The notes under the pieces were generated by a model, which saw nothing but the letters and a program-made list of their open reading frames with translations, was not told where the DNA came from and did not search any database. Positions 45,353 through 52,632 of a DNA stretch of 64,000 bases are shown here, in pieces. The stretch is from positions 1 to 64,000 of the forward strand of contig CAVUUF010000006.1 in the NCBI GenBank assembly GCA_963744575.1, in the 5' to 3' direction. This stretch comes from Palsa-504 sp963744575. GTDB taxonomy: Bacteria > Actinomycetota > Actinomycetes > Streptosporangiales > Streptosporangiaceae. The position numbers were made by a program, and so were the translations under genes. Numbering within the stretch: position 1 is the first letter of the stretch; every line of letters starts with the position of its first letter.

Positions 45353-45458
45353 GCGACCGGGTGGCGCAGACTGCGGCGGCGATGCTGCTGGAGCAGGCAC
45401 TGGAGCCGGTCTTCCACCGCGACAGCTACGGGTACCGTCCTGGGCGCAGCGCCCATGA
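45353..45458 (+). pseudogene. ltrA: group II intron reverse transcriptase, second fragment
   Basis: Continuation of the RT after the recombinase element: GDRVAQTAAAMLLEQALEPV followed by FHRDSYGYRPGRSAHDGL, the conserved RT2 region (SYGYRPGRSAHDAL). It stops matching exactly at 45459, where the 1.4-kb repeat begins, so the catalytic YADD region and maturase domain are lost. The two RT pieces total about 115 residues. Confidence 0.85.
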
Positions 45459-46859
45459 CGGGCTCGTACCGCTCGCCGAGGGCCCTGGCGATCTCAGCCA
45501 TGAACGGTGGTGAACAGGAGCCGTGTCTTTGCGGGCGGCGAAGTTGCCGGATGGCCACAGCGGACCGGCCTGCGTTGTCTTGCCCGGGTTTAGCGGCTGG
45601 TCGAAGAAGGCGATGGCTCCGGCGCCGGTGAACCCGGGCAGTCTGACCGCCGCCGTCGGCGACCTGCCAGCCCTCGGGGATCAGCGCGCCCCCGCTGCCG
45701 TGGATGCGGATCTCCCGGGCCGTTGCGCCTTCAGCGCTGACCTCGACGCGCGCGCAAACCTGCCGGCACGCTCACCGCCACAGTCTTCCTCCGGCGGGAC
45801 CCGCTGTCACGCGGACCGCTTGCGCCGGGCCGGTCCTCACGCCCCACGGGCGGCCAGCAGCAAGGGGGGCAGGGTGGGCGTGCGAGCCCGGTGAGGATCG
45901 GGCATCCTTAGCGGGTGGCCCGGCATCTGCGTCTTGGCGAGTTCCTGCTCGGAGTCGAGGGGATCGCGCTCATGCGTCATCTGTTCGACGACGAGGCGCA
46001 GGCGGCGGCACGGCTTGCCGAGATCCGGCGTATCGCCTGCGGCGGCGAGGCCGTCTACCAGCTGGGTGCTGATGTACCGATCATGGACGTTGCCAGCGGC
46101 TACGCCCGCTGGTCGCAGACCTACGACGACCCCGGCAATCCCCTCATCCACCTCGAGCAGCCTGTCGTCTGGTCCATCCTGGGCGCCGTCGCGCCGGGTG
46201 CAGCCCTGGACGCGGCGTGCGGCACCGGCCGTCACGCACGCCGCCTGGCCGAACTCGGTCACCACGTCATCGGGGTGGACGCGTCGCCGGCGATGCTGGA
46301 GAAGGCCAGGGCGGCGCTGCCCCAGGCCACCTTCCGTGACGGGGACCTCAGCGCGCTCCCGCTGGAGCCAGCCAGCGTCGATCTGGTGGTGTGCGCGCTG
46401 GCGCTTGAGCACGTCGCCGACCTCGGCAGGGCCATCGCCGAGCTGAGCCGGGTGCTGCGCCCCGGCGGGCACATGGTCCTGTCCGGCCTGCATCCCGCAG
46501 CCGCCGCACTCGGAGGGGCCGCATACTTCCAGGACGCCGCCGGCGGTGCTGGCGTCGTCCAAGGATACGGTCATCTCCACGGCGACTACCTCACCGCATT
46601 CCACCAGTCCCAGCTGGTGATCCGGCAGTGCCTTGAGCCACGCATCGGGCCCGCCGAAGCGGCCATGCAAGGCCCCGCGACACAGTTCATCCCCGACGCC
46701 ACCGCGGCCGCCTACGCCGGCCTGCCGGGCGCCCTCATCTGGGAACTGGTGCGCGGCTGACCCCGCACGGCCACCCCCGGCCCCGGTCCCAGGCCCCGCC
46801 GGCCAGCTGCCTCAAGCACGCGCGCACAACAGCGTCGTCGGGCCGTGACGGCATTCCGG
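45459..46859 (+). repeat. 1.4-kb inverted repeat, right arm
   Basis: Inverse, nearly identical copy of 11368-12767, one base longer because of an extra C in a C-run near 45844. It begins inside the RT gene and ends at CCGG (46859). Together the arms bracket 32.7 kb and could support inversion by homologous recombination. Confidence 0.93.
45915..46760 (+). CDS. class I SAM-dependent methyltransferase, copy 2
   Basis: Same product as the gene at 11467-12312 except for two residues (LFDDEAQ and IRQCLEP here). It starts at GTG and has motif I ALDAACGTGRHARRLAELG and post-motif HVIGVDASPAM. No promoter could be told apart from the repeat sequence; transcription may come from inside the repeat, since about 455 bases of repeat precede the start. 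Substrate unknown. Confidence 0.88.
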   Translation: MARHLRLGEFLLGVEGIALMRHLFDDEAQAAARLAEIRRIACGGEAVYQLGADVPIMDVASGYARWSQTYDDPGNPLIHLEQPVVWSILGAVAPGAALDAACGTGRHARRLAELGHHVIGVDASPAMLEKARAALPQATFRDGDLSALPLEPASVDLVVCALALEHVADLGRAIAELSRVLRPGGHMVLSGLHPAAAALGGAAYFQDAAGGAGVVQGYGHLHGDYLTAFHQSQLVIRQCLEPRIGPAEAAMQGPATQFIPDATAAAYAGLPGALIWELVRG

Positions 46860-47033
46860 CACGCTGTAGCTTCGCAGCGCATCGCCTGAAGTACGATATC
46901 CGCCGATCTGAGCGGCTACGGGCGCGGCGATGTCCTGCGCTCGCGACCGCTCGTAACAGGCGATTCTGTGGCGACATCCCGATGGTGCTCACCTCCCACG
47001 GAGCTGCTGGCCCGGGGCCGTCCGCTGCGTTGC

Positions 47034-47564
47034 TCATGCGGGGCTGCCTGACGGTGTTGCCGGGCCGGGGCGGTCTTGCAGGTCGGCCAGGACCAGGACC
47101 AGCCGCGTCCAGGTCCCCTCGGCCTCGGGTTCGGCGAACCGGGCGGCGATCTGGGTGAGGTGGCCGCGCAGTTCGGCCAGCGCCTCGTCGGTCAGCCGCA
47201 GCGCGCCCCGGGTCACGTCGACCTCCCGGCGGCGGCCTGCCTGCTTGGCCTGGAATGCCGCCGTGATGTCCATCGCGGTGGCCTCCAGCACCGATCCGAG
47301 GAATGCGGCGGTCTCCTGCGGGCTGGCGTCGTCGCCGGGGGGCTCGGCCTGCGCCGGGGCGTAGACTCGTTCGGCCTTGCCCCGGGCCAGCCGCCGGTAC
47401 TCGGCGACCTCGATCAGCCCCGCCTGCTCGAGCTGGCCCAGGTGGTAGTACAGACGGTCGGCGGGCAGGCCGGCGCAGCCCGCCAGCTCCCGCGCCGACC
47501 GGGGCCGCTCCATCAGCCACTCCACCAGCCGGATACGCAGAGGGTCAGCCAGCGCCTTGTGCAC
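47034..47564 (-). CDS. winged-helix (ArsR/helix-turn-helix_20 type) transcriptional regulator
   Basis: A 176-residue protein starting at GTG. The N-terminal wHTH reads KALADPLRIRLVEWLMERPR then SARELAGCAGLPADRLYYHL (recognition helix) and GQLEQAGLIEVAEYRRLARG (wing). The rest (80-176) is a helical dimerisation/ligand region ending in a Pro-rich tail. Unlike the SRPBCC-linked ArsR genes it has no coupled partner. It is divergent from the truncated methyltransferase at 47733, which it might have controlled. Confidence 0.87.
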   Translation of the reverse strand: MHKALADPLRIRLVEWLMERPRSARELAGCAGLPADRLYYHLGQLEQAGLIEVAEYRRLARGKAERVYAPAQAEPPGDDASPQETAAFLGSVLEATAMDITAAFQAKQAGRRREVDVTRGALRLTDEALAELRGHLTQIAARFAEPEAEGTWTRLVLVLADLQDRPGPATPSGSPA

Positions 47565-47732
47565 GCCATGCCACGCTTTCGGCGGGGCCGCGCGGCCCGG
47601 GGCCGGGCCGCCGGAAAATATTACAGCTCATTGGTGCCCGTCAAACTGGCGAGGCGGAACGCGTGGCGGTCCAGGCCCAGGTCCGCAAACCGCCAGCCGG
47701 CGGAGCGGCGGACGAGAGGGAGGATTCGGGAC

Positions 47733-48062
47733 ATGAACGACGCACGGCGGCGGGGACACCGGGTCTACGCCGCCCTCTACGACCGGATGACCGGCCCCGT
47801 GGAACAGGGCGTGTTCGGAACACGGCGATCCGGGCTGCTGGCCGGCCTGTCCGGCGAGGTCCTCGACGTAGGCGCGGGAACCGGGGCGAACCTGCCGCAC
47901 TTCCGCAGCGCCAGCCGGGTGGTCGCTGCCGAGCCCGACCCCGCGATGCGCAGCCGGATGGCCGCCAAGCTGCCCGGCGCGCCGGTCCCGGTCCAGCTCA
48001 CCGACGATGCCGCGGAGGCGCTGCGGCATCCGGACGCCAGCTTCGACGCCGCGGCGGGCTCT
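47733..48062 (+). pseudogene. class I methyltransferase truncated after motif II
   Basis: The ATG 47733, behind GGGAGG, begins RRRGHRVYAALYDRMTGPVE and has a normal SAM site GEVLDVGAGTGANLPHFRSA and RVVAAEPDPAMRSRMAAKL. After RHPDASFDAA, where the family reads VCSLVLC and continues for about 90 residues, the frame runs into the antisense of the next gene. It is similar to phosphatidylethanolamine/UbiE-type methyltransferases. The 3' half is missing. Confidence 0.65.
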
Positions 48063-48128
48063 GGCCTTGAGAGGGCCGCCTGTCGCAGCGGTCCGGGCAT
48101 CGGCGTACGATCGATGACGAACCAGGAC

Positions 48129-48752
48129 TCAGGACTGTCTTCGCAGCGCAACCCAGGTGAGCGGCTGGATGGTGCCTGCCGGGGTGATGTGCTCTTCCCG
48201 GTCCTGGCTGATCAAGAGCCACTCGGCGCCGATATTGCGGGCCAGCTGTGCCGGGCTGTAGCGGGACACTGGAAGGCCCGAGCAGTGCTGCGGCCCGTCT
48301 GGGGCGAAGCAGCCGAAGACGGCGACCGCGCCGGGGGCGGTGGCCGCGTCCAGGGTGCGCAGGTATTGCTGCCGGTGCTGATCGGTGGTCAGGAAATGGT
48401 AGGCCGCCCGGTCATGCCAGGCCTGGTAGTGACGCCGGGGGTGCCAGCTGAGCACGTCGGCGGTCAGCCAGTGAACCTGGCCAGCCCGCGAACCAAGGCG
48501 ATCCCGCGCGTGCTGCATCCCGGCCGCGGAGATGTCGAGCACGGTCAGGTCGCCGAAGCCGCGATCCAGCAGCGCCCCGGTGAGAGGGGACGCGCCGCCG
48601 CCCACGTCGATGACGGCGTCAGCGGCCGAGACCCCGGCAGCGCCGAGCATCTGCAGCGACATGTGCGGATGTTCCTCGAACCAGCTCCGGGTGTCATCGC
48701 CCTGGGCGTAGGCGGCGTCCCAGTGCGCCGCCGCCTGTGCCTGGTCCGCCAT
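48129..48752 (-). CDS. class I SAM-dependent methyltransferase
   Basis: A complete 207-residue protein. HWDAAYAQGDDTRSWFEEHP is the start typical of a thiol/TPMT-like or UbiE-like subgroup. The SAM site reads DAVIDVGGGASPLTGALLDR with LTVLDISAAGMQHARDRL. Downstream YHFLTTDQHRQQYLRTLDAA and PGAVAVFGCFAPDGP match methyltransferases acting on small thiols or selenium/tellurium species. The start ATG is preceded by a weak AAGA site. It faces the truncated methyltransferase tail to tail. Confidence 0.88.
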   Translation of the reverse strand: MADQAQAAAHWDAAYAQGDDTRSWFEEHPHMSLQMLGAAGVSAADAVIDVGGGASPLTGALLDRGFGDLTVLDISAAGMQHARDRLGSRAGQVHWLTADVLSWHPRRHYQAWHDRAAYHFLTTDQHRQQYLRTLDAATAPGAVAVFGCFAPDGPQHCSGLPVSRYSPAQLARNIGAEWLLISQDREEHITPAGTIQPLTWVALRRQS

Positions 48753-48866
48753 CTTCTTATCCTGCGCGCTGCGCGGGCCGGTCAGCTAGCGGGGGCCATC
48801 ATGACCGGGAAGAACCGGGATGCGGGCATCAGCCTGCCGTGCGGGCATTCCCCGGGTCCTGGCGGC

Positions 48867-49319
48867 TTAGCCCGCTTCCATCTTCTGCTTGAGCGCGGCC
48901 AGGTTGGCGGGCATCTCCTTGCGTGCTTCCCGGCGGACCATCAGCGGCACCAGGATCTTGCCGATGCCGTGGCCGGTGAAGTCGACGCTGATGGTCAGCC
49001 GGGACCGGGAGCCGGTCACGGGCTCGACCAGGACGTCGACAGCCGCCCGGATCGGGCCGTCTATGCCCCGCACGCCCCAGGTCCGGGGCGGGTCGATGTG
49101 CACCAGCTCGGAGGTGGACGGGCGGCTGGCGCCGCCGATGCGCCGCGTCGTCACGCACTTCGCGCCCACGGCCGGCGGCTGGGTGCCGTCAGCGGGGCCG
49201 TCCATGTGCCCGTCCACCACGCCCTTCTGCCATTCGCTGAACCGGGCCGGGTCGGTGGCGTAGGCGAACACCGCCGCGGCCGGGCGCCCGATTTCGGCGC
49301 TGGTCACGATCGGCGGCAT
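48867..49319 (-). CDS. SRPBCC-family protein (second in ArsR operon 2)
   Basis: A 150-residue Bet v1-like ligand-binding protein: TSAEIGRPAAAVFAYATDPA then RFSEWQKGVVDG, VGAKCVTTRRIGGASRPSTS and SRLTISVDFTGHGIGKILVP. It belongs to the polyketide-cyclase/dehydrase SRPBCC group rather than the AHSA1 group. It starts two bases after the stop of the upstream SRPBCC gene, so it is the third gene of the leftward ArsR-SRPBCC-SRPBCC operon. Ligand unknown. Confidence 0.87.
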   Translation of the reverse strand: MPPIVTSAEIGRPAAAVFAYATDPARFSEWQKGVVDGHMDGPADGTQPPAVGAKCVTTRRIGGASRPSTSELVHIDPPRTWGVRGIDGPIRAAVDVLVEPVTGSRSRLTISVDFTGHGIGKILVPLMVRREARKEMPANLAALKQKMEAG

Positions 49320-49320
49320 G

Positions 49321-49806
49321 TCAGCGGCCTTTCTTCAGCAGCGCGGCGTACCGGTCCAGGTACAGGGGCCAGCCCTGCGGCCCGTCCACGCCGCCGGTGA
49401 TCGCTTCCCACCCGGGGCCGTGCCGGTCGAGGTGCCGGTGCTCCAGCTCCACCCGGGTGCGGGTCGGCGACTCGGCGTAGAACCGCACCTCGACCTCGCT
49501 GGCCTGCGCCTGGTCGGTCTCGATCGTCCACCGCGGGCTGATATCCCAGCTGAACACCACCCGGTCCGGCGGGTCGAAGGCCAGGATCCGCGCCCACCGG
49601 CACTCGCTGCCATCCGCTGCCCGGTCCACGATGCCGCCGCCAACCCGAGGTTCGAACACCGTCTCGGCGATCGGCGCCCCGAGCATGTTGTGCTCCGGCG
49701 GCTTGAAGTCCCCGAACCGGCCGGTGAACACCGAGAAAGCACGCTCGATCGGCGCGTCCACCACGACCTGCTTGCGGACCGTCGCCGTGTCAGTCTGGGC
49801 CATCAC
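49321..49806 (-). CDS. SRPBCC (AHSA1-like) protein, ArsR operon 2
   Basis: A 161-residue AHSA1-type protein closely resembling the one at 41039: VVVDAPIERAFSVFTGRFGD, VFEPRVGGGIVDRAADGSEC, DRVVFSWDISPRWTIETD and EHRHLDRHGPGWEAITGG share block order and many residues. The ATG overlaps the ArsR stop (4-base overlap), indicating coupled translation. The similarity to operon 1 points to duplication of an ArsR-AHSA1 unit. Confidence 0.9.
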   Translation of the reverse strand: MMAQTDTATVRKQVVVDAPIERAFSVFTGRFGDFKPPEHNMLGAPIAETVFEPRVGGGIVDRAADGSECRWARILAFDPPDRVVFSWDISPRWTIETDQAQASEVEVRFYAESPTRTRVELEHRHLDRHGPGWEAITGGVDGPQGWPLYLDRYAALLKKGR

Positions 49807-50123
49807 CCCTCCTCAGTCGGCGCTTCCGCGGCATTGGCATACCCGGCCAGCGCCCGCTGCCAGTACGTATCGAGCTGATCCCGCAACGCCGCCAGCGCGA
49901 CCGGGTTGAGCCGGTAGATCCGGCGCGTCCCCGCCGCCACGTCCTCCACCAGGCCGGCGTCCTTGAGGATCTTCAGATGCTGAGACACCGCCGACCGGCT
50001 CACCGGCAGCCCGGCCGCCAGCTGCCCCACAGCCCGGGGCCCGTCGGCCAGGCACGCAACGATGGCCCGGCGCGTGCCGTCGGCCAGCGCACCCCACCGG
50101 TCAGCATCTCGGTTAGCATCCAC
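49803..50123 (-). CDS. ArsR-family winged-helix repressor, operon 2
   Basis: A 106-residue HTH protein with GALADGTRRAIVACLADGPR, AVGQLAAGLPVSRSAVSQHL and ILKDAGLVEDVAAGTRRIYR, paralogous to the ArsR at 41506 (same helices and wing). There is no metal-site Cys pair. The GTG start at 50123 lies inside the tandem operator, so bound repressor would directly block initiation. Confidence 0.93.
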   Translation of the reverse strand: MDANRDADRWGALADGTRRAIVACLADGPRAVGQLAAGLPVSRSAVSQHLKILKDAGLVEDVAAGTRRIYRLNPVALAALRDQLDTYWQRALAGYANAAEAPTEEG

Positions 50124-50146
50124 TAACCGTTAGCATCCTCTAACCG
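50111..50146. promoter_or_regulatory. tandem ArsR operator, operon 2
   Basis: Two 17-bp direct copies (50113-50129 and 50130-50146, one mismatch) of TTAGCATCC(A/T)CTAACCG. Each contains the dyad GGTTAG-N6-CTAACC, the second with shortened outer bases. Overlap with the repressor start codon supports autoregulation. Confidence 0.7.
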
Positions 50147-50168
50147 ACGCGCTAGGTCAAGACACCAG

Positions 50169-50414
50169 ATGCCCTGGGATCCTGGTCGACAGCAGCCCGC
50201 TGCAGCCGCCGCAGACCGCGACCACCGTCCGGGTCCGCGGCGGTGGACGCAGCTGAGCGACGGGCCGTTTGCCGAGATCAAGGAGCAGCTCGGCGGCTAT
50301 TACATCCTGGACTGCGAGGATCTGGACATGGCGCTGCGGTACGCGGCGATGATCCCGTCGGCTAAGTACGGGTCGGTCGAGGTCCGGCCGGTGATGGTGA
50401 CGGGGCCGCACTGA
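50169..50414 (+). pseudogene. DGPF/YCII-domain protein lacking its N-terminal half
   Basis: The first 30 codons are non-homologous (Pro/Arg/Ala-rich), then DGPFAEIKEQLGGYYILDCE followed by LDMALRYAAMIPSAKYGSVE and VRPVMV is the standard YCII C-terminal half. These proteins are normally about 115 residues and precede ECF42 sigma factors, as here, where the sigma gene overlaps the stop. The upstream half was probably removed when this segment joined the ArsR promoter region. Confidence 0.65.
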
Positions 50415-50914
50415 GCGGGGACATCGAGCGGCCCCTGCGCGCCGCGTGGTGGCCCGCCACGGCGGCGACGGTGGCCCAGCTCGCCGGCGCCCTGTCGCTG
50501 GCAGAGGACTGCGCGCAGGAGGCGTGCGCGGCGGCCGTGGAGCAGTGGCCCCGTGATGGCTTGCCGGCCAATCCCGGTGGCTGGGTCGCGCGGCGCCGAG
50601 CGCTGGACCACCTGCGCCGCGAGAGCGCCCGTCCAGGGAAGGAGCGCCAAGCCGTGCAGGAATGGGCCGCTGCCGAGCTGGACCACAGTGCAGCCGCCGG
50701 CGACGACCAGCTAGCGCTGCTGTTCGCGTGCTGCCGCCCGGCGCTGGACCCGGCTGCCCGGCTAGGGTCAGCATCGTCACGGACCGTGGCTGGGGGCCTG
50801 GGCGCGACCGCGCCACAGCCGCCGTCCGGTACGCCGCGGACGATGACTGTCCGGCTGGTTGCGGACATCCGGAACCGCCTGTTCTGGCCGCGTCGGCACT
50901 GGTCGGGCTTCTGA
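50411..50914 (+). pseudogene. ECF42-type sigma factor, truncated after region 2
   Basis: From 50411 (a CTG where family members usually start with GTG or ATG) the frame reads LSGDIERPLRAAWWPATAAT, LAGALSLAEDCAQEACAAAV, then WPRDGLPANPGGWVARRRAL and DDQLALLFACCRPALDPAAR. That is sigma-2 plus the start of the DUF6596 linker. After PAAR (about 50762) the normal VALTLRLV continuation is replaced by unrelated residues and a stop at 50914, so region 4 and the C-terminal domain are lost. The DGPF partner upstream is also truncated. Not functional as a sigma factor. Confidence 0.7.
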
Positions 50915-51029
50915 GTGCTGCGTTCCCTCTGCGGGATGGAGCCAGGCATCCCGAGATGGGCAACAATGTGCCGGCTGAGCCGCGCCAGCTGGGCTTTGAG
51001 CCTCTGCGTGGCTGCGGACAGGGTGGTCT

Positions 51030-51414
51030 TGATCGCGACGACTTCCCCGAGCCAGCAGACGGCGGAGGACAAGCGCCACGCCCGCGAAGCACTGCTCCGC
51101 TTGCTGCCCGCCAGGCCGACGGCGCGGCGGCCGGACAGTTGGTGGGCGGGGCGGTCCAGCTCGCCCCGGCGGCGGCGGACAAGCGCCAGGCCCGCAAAGC
51201 GCTGCTCTGGCTGCTGGCCCGCCAGACCGACAACTCGGTGGCCGAACAGTTGGCGGGCGGGGTGGTCCAGCTCGATCCGACAATCCGCGATCTCAGCACC
51301 TGGCGCGCCTGGACAGCCCTGCCGACCCCCGGACTGCTCGCTGTGGCGCGCCGGAACACGCCACTTCTTGTCTGGCTTGCAGCCCTTCCCTCGCTGTCCC
51401 CGCTCTCCGGTTGA
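51030..51414 (+). pseudogene. C-terminal fragment of a repeat-rich (HEAT-like) protein
   Basis: After one frame change near 51100 the sequence reads as units of about 33 residues: EDKRHAREALLRLL / ARQADGAAAGQLVGGAVQLA, then ADKRQARKALLWLLARQTDN followed by SVAEQLAGGVVQLDPTIRDL. It ends RRNTPLLVWLAALPSLSPLSG and a stop at 51414. Such units close large actinobacterial repeat proteins, some linked to NACHT-like ATPases (from memory). The upstream part is missing. Confidence 0.5.
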
Positions 51415-51469
51415 CCCGCTCGAGGTAAGGCCCACATGAGCCTCAGCCAGCCGACCGACGCCGACGTTG

Positions 51470-51665
51470 CGGCTGACCAGGTCGTTGGCTTCGGCGTGCC
51501 GGATGGCGCGCTTCAGCGCGAGATGTCCCATGGTCACCGCCGCGCTGGAGTACCCGGCCGCCATGGCGGCCAGCGCCTTCCTCACGTCGGCCGCGGTCAG
51601 CTCGCGGAGCTTGCCGGCGCCGATAACTTTGAGGATCGGCTCGAGGGCGTTCTGGTTCTTCCAGC
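51470..51665 (-). pseudogene. tyrosine recombinase (phage integrase) core-binding fragment
   Basis: One leftward frame reads WKNQNALEPILKVIGAGKLR, ELTAADVRKALAAMAAGYSS and TMGHLALKRAIRHAEANDLV followed by SRNV, the SAM-like core-binding domain of phage-type integrases. The catalytic domain (R-H-R-Y) should follow but is replaced by unrelated sequence, and the arm-binding domain is also missing. Confidence 0.65.
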
Positions 51666-51693
51666 GCGTCGGTCATGAGGTTAGTACGACAGC

Positions 51694-51728
51694 GGCCCCG
51701 CCGAGGCGTGAGTGCGCCCGGCGGGGCC
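51694..51728. terminator. GC hairpin upstream of a small ORF
   Basis: Arms GGCCCCGCC and GGCGGGGCC with a 17-base loop, between the integrase fragment and the small ORF at 51767. It could be a terminator or a leader structure. Confidence 0.45.
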
Positions 51729-51766
51729 TAGATCCCATCCCTCCGCCAAACCGGAAGGAGGAGACC

Positions 51767-51940
51767 ATGCAAGACACCGTAGACCAGGCGCACGGTGCAG
51801 TGCCACGCGCCCTGGCTGACATCAACGCGGACGCGCGTTGGGGTGTGTGGTCACTGCTGCGCCGGGCGGCCCAGCATGGGCGTGTTCATTCTCCGGCACC
51901 GGTCCGGATGGGCTGCACCTGGCGAGATGCGAAGGGCTAG
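51767..51940 (+). CDS. small ORF with a strong ribosome binding site, unknown function
   Basis: The 57-residue product (MQDTVDQAHGAVPRALADIN, then ARWGVWSLLRRAAQHGRVHS) follows GGAAGGAGGAGACC, one of the best ribosome binding sites in the window, and a GC hairpin 38 bases further up. The N-terminal half is helical and mildly acidic; the tail is Arg-rich. No family is recognised. It may be real or the 5' end of a lost gene. No supported gene was found in 51941-52154. Confidence 0.4.
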   Translation: MQDTVDQAHGAVPRALADINADARWGVWSLLRRAAQHGRVHSPAPVRMGCTWRDAKG

Positions 51941-52154
51941 CCTTGAGGCCTGATCAGTGAGGCGGACATGGCGGCCGTGCTCGTGACGGCCGGGGAGGTG
52001 TTCACGGGCGCGACCGTGATCTACGGGGAGCGTGTGGTGAGCGCCGAGCAGCAGGTGACGCTGGCCGCCGGTACCTGACCGGCGCGCGGCGCCGCAGGCG
52101 GAGGGGTCGCGGTGAAAGACGCCAACCGGGTCGTGTGCAGCGGGGTCGAGCGGA

Positions 52155-52475
52155 TCATCGCGAAAGCTGAGCACGCCAGCCGGGGCTGCATTCTTCCGTG
52201 AGCGCTAGTGTGATCTCGTATTTCACTATGCGGGGCCCGTAGCGGACAAGCTCGGCACTCATGTTCCGCAGCAGCCTGGCCGCCGCAGCGTTGTCGGCCG
52301 CGACCAGCGCGGTGAAGCGCCGGATGCCTTCGGAGCAGGCACGGTCAGACGGCCGGGGCCAGCAACTCGGTGCCCAGTCCGCGGCCTTGCCGGTCGTCGA
52401 CCATGGTGACAGCGATCCCGGCGGCCTGGGGTCGTCGGGGTCCCGGACATGGCGGGCAATGCAAGTAAGAAGCAC
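52155..52475 (-). pseudogene. GNAT acetyltransferase, C-terminal part with frameshifts
   Basis: The terminal frame reads EGIRRFTALVAADNAAAARL then LRNMSAELVRYGPRIVKYEI, a typical GNAT C-terminus. The acetyl-CoA motif DDRQGRGLGTELL is visible upstream only in another frame (near 52370). The N-terminal part (IARHVRDPDDP) is reached in yet another. At least two frame changes and an incomplete start make the gene non-functional as read. Confidence 0.6.
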
Positions 52476-52632
52476 TACTCACTTCGCGGTCTGCTGGCCG
52501 GCTGATCCGGGGCGTGCCGTGGCGCGCTGCAGCCCGGGCTGGCCGCGATGAAGCGGATCGCGCACCGGCCGAAGGACACCAGGATGGCGAGCGAGCAGCT
52601 TAAGACCAAGTCAGATAGACTCCGTTGCTGCG

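Noticed and set aside
12768..45458. Inversion as a phase-variable switch restoring the cupin or RT gene
   Set aside because: Joining the inner flanks in the opposite orientation does not supply the missing parts of either gene; only structural inversion potential is claimed.
47076..49400. 774-codon plus-strand open frame
   Set aside because: Runs through the antisense of an HTH gene, a complete methyltransferase and an SRPBCC gene. Only 47733-48062 is genuine coding sequence.
50157..51585. Long minus-strand frames over the YCII/sigma region
   Set aside because: They are antisense of recognisable plus-strand YCII, sigma and repeat-protein fragments; only the integrase piece at 51470-51665 is supported.
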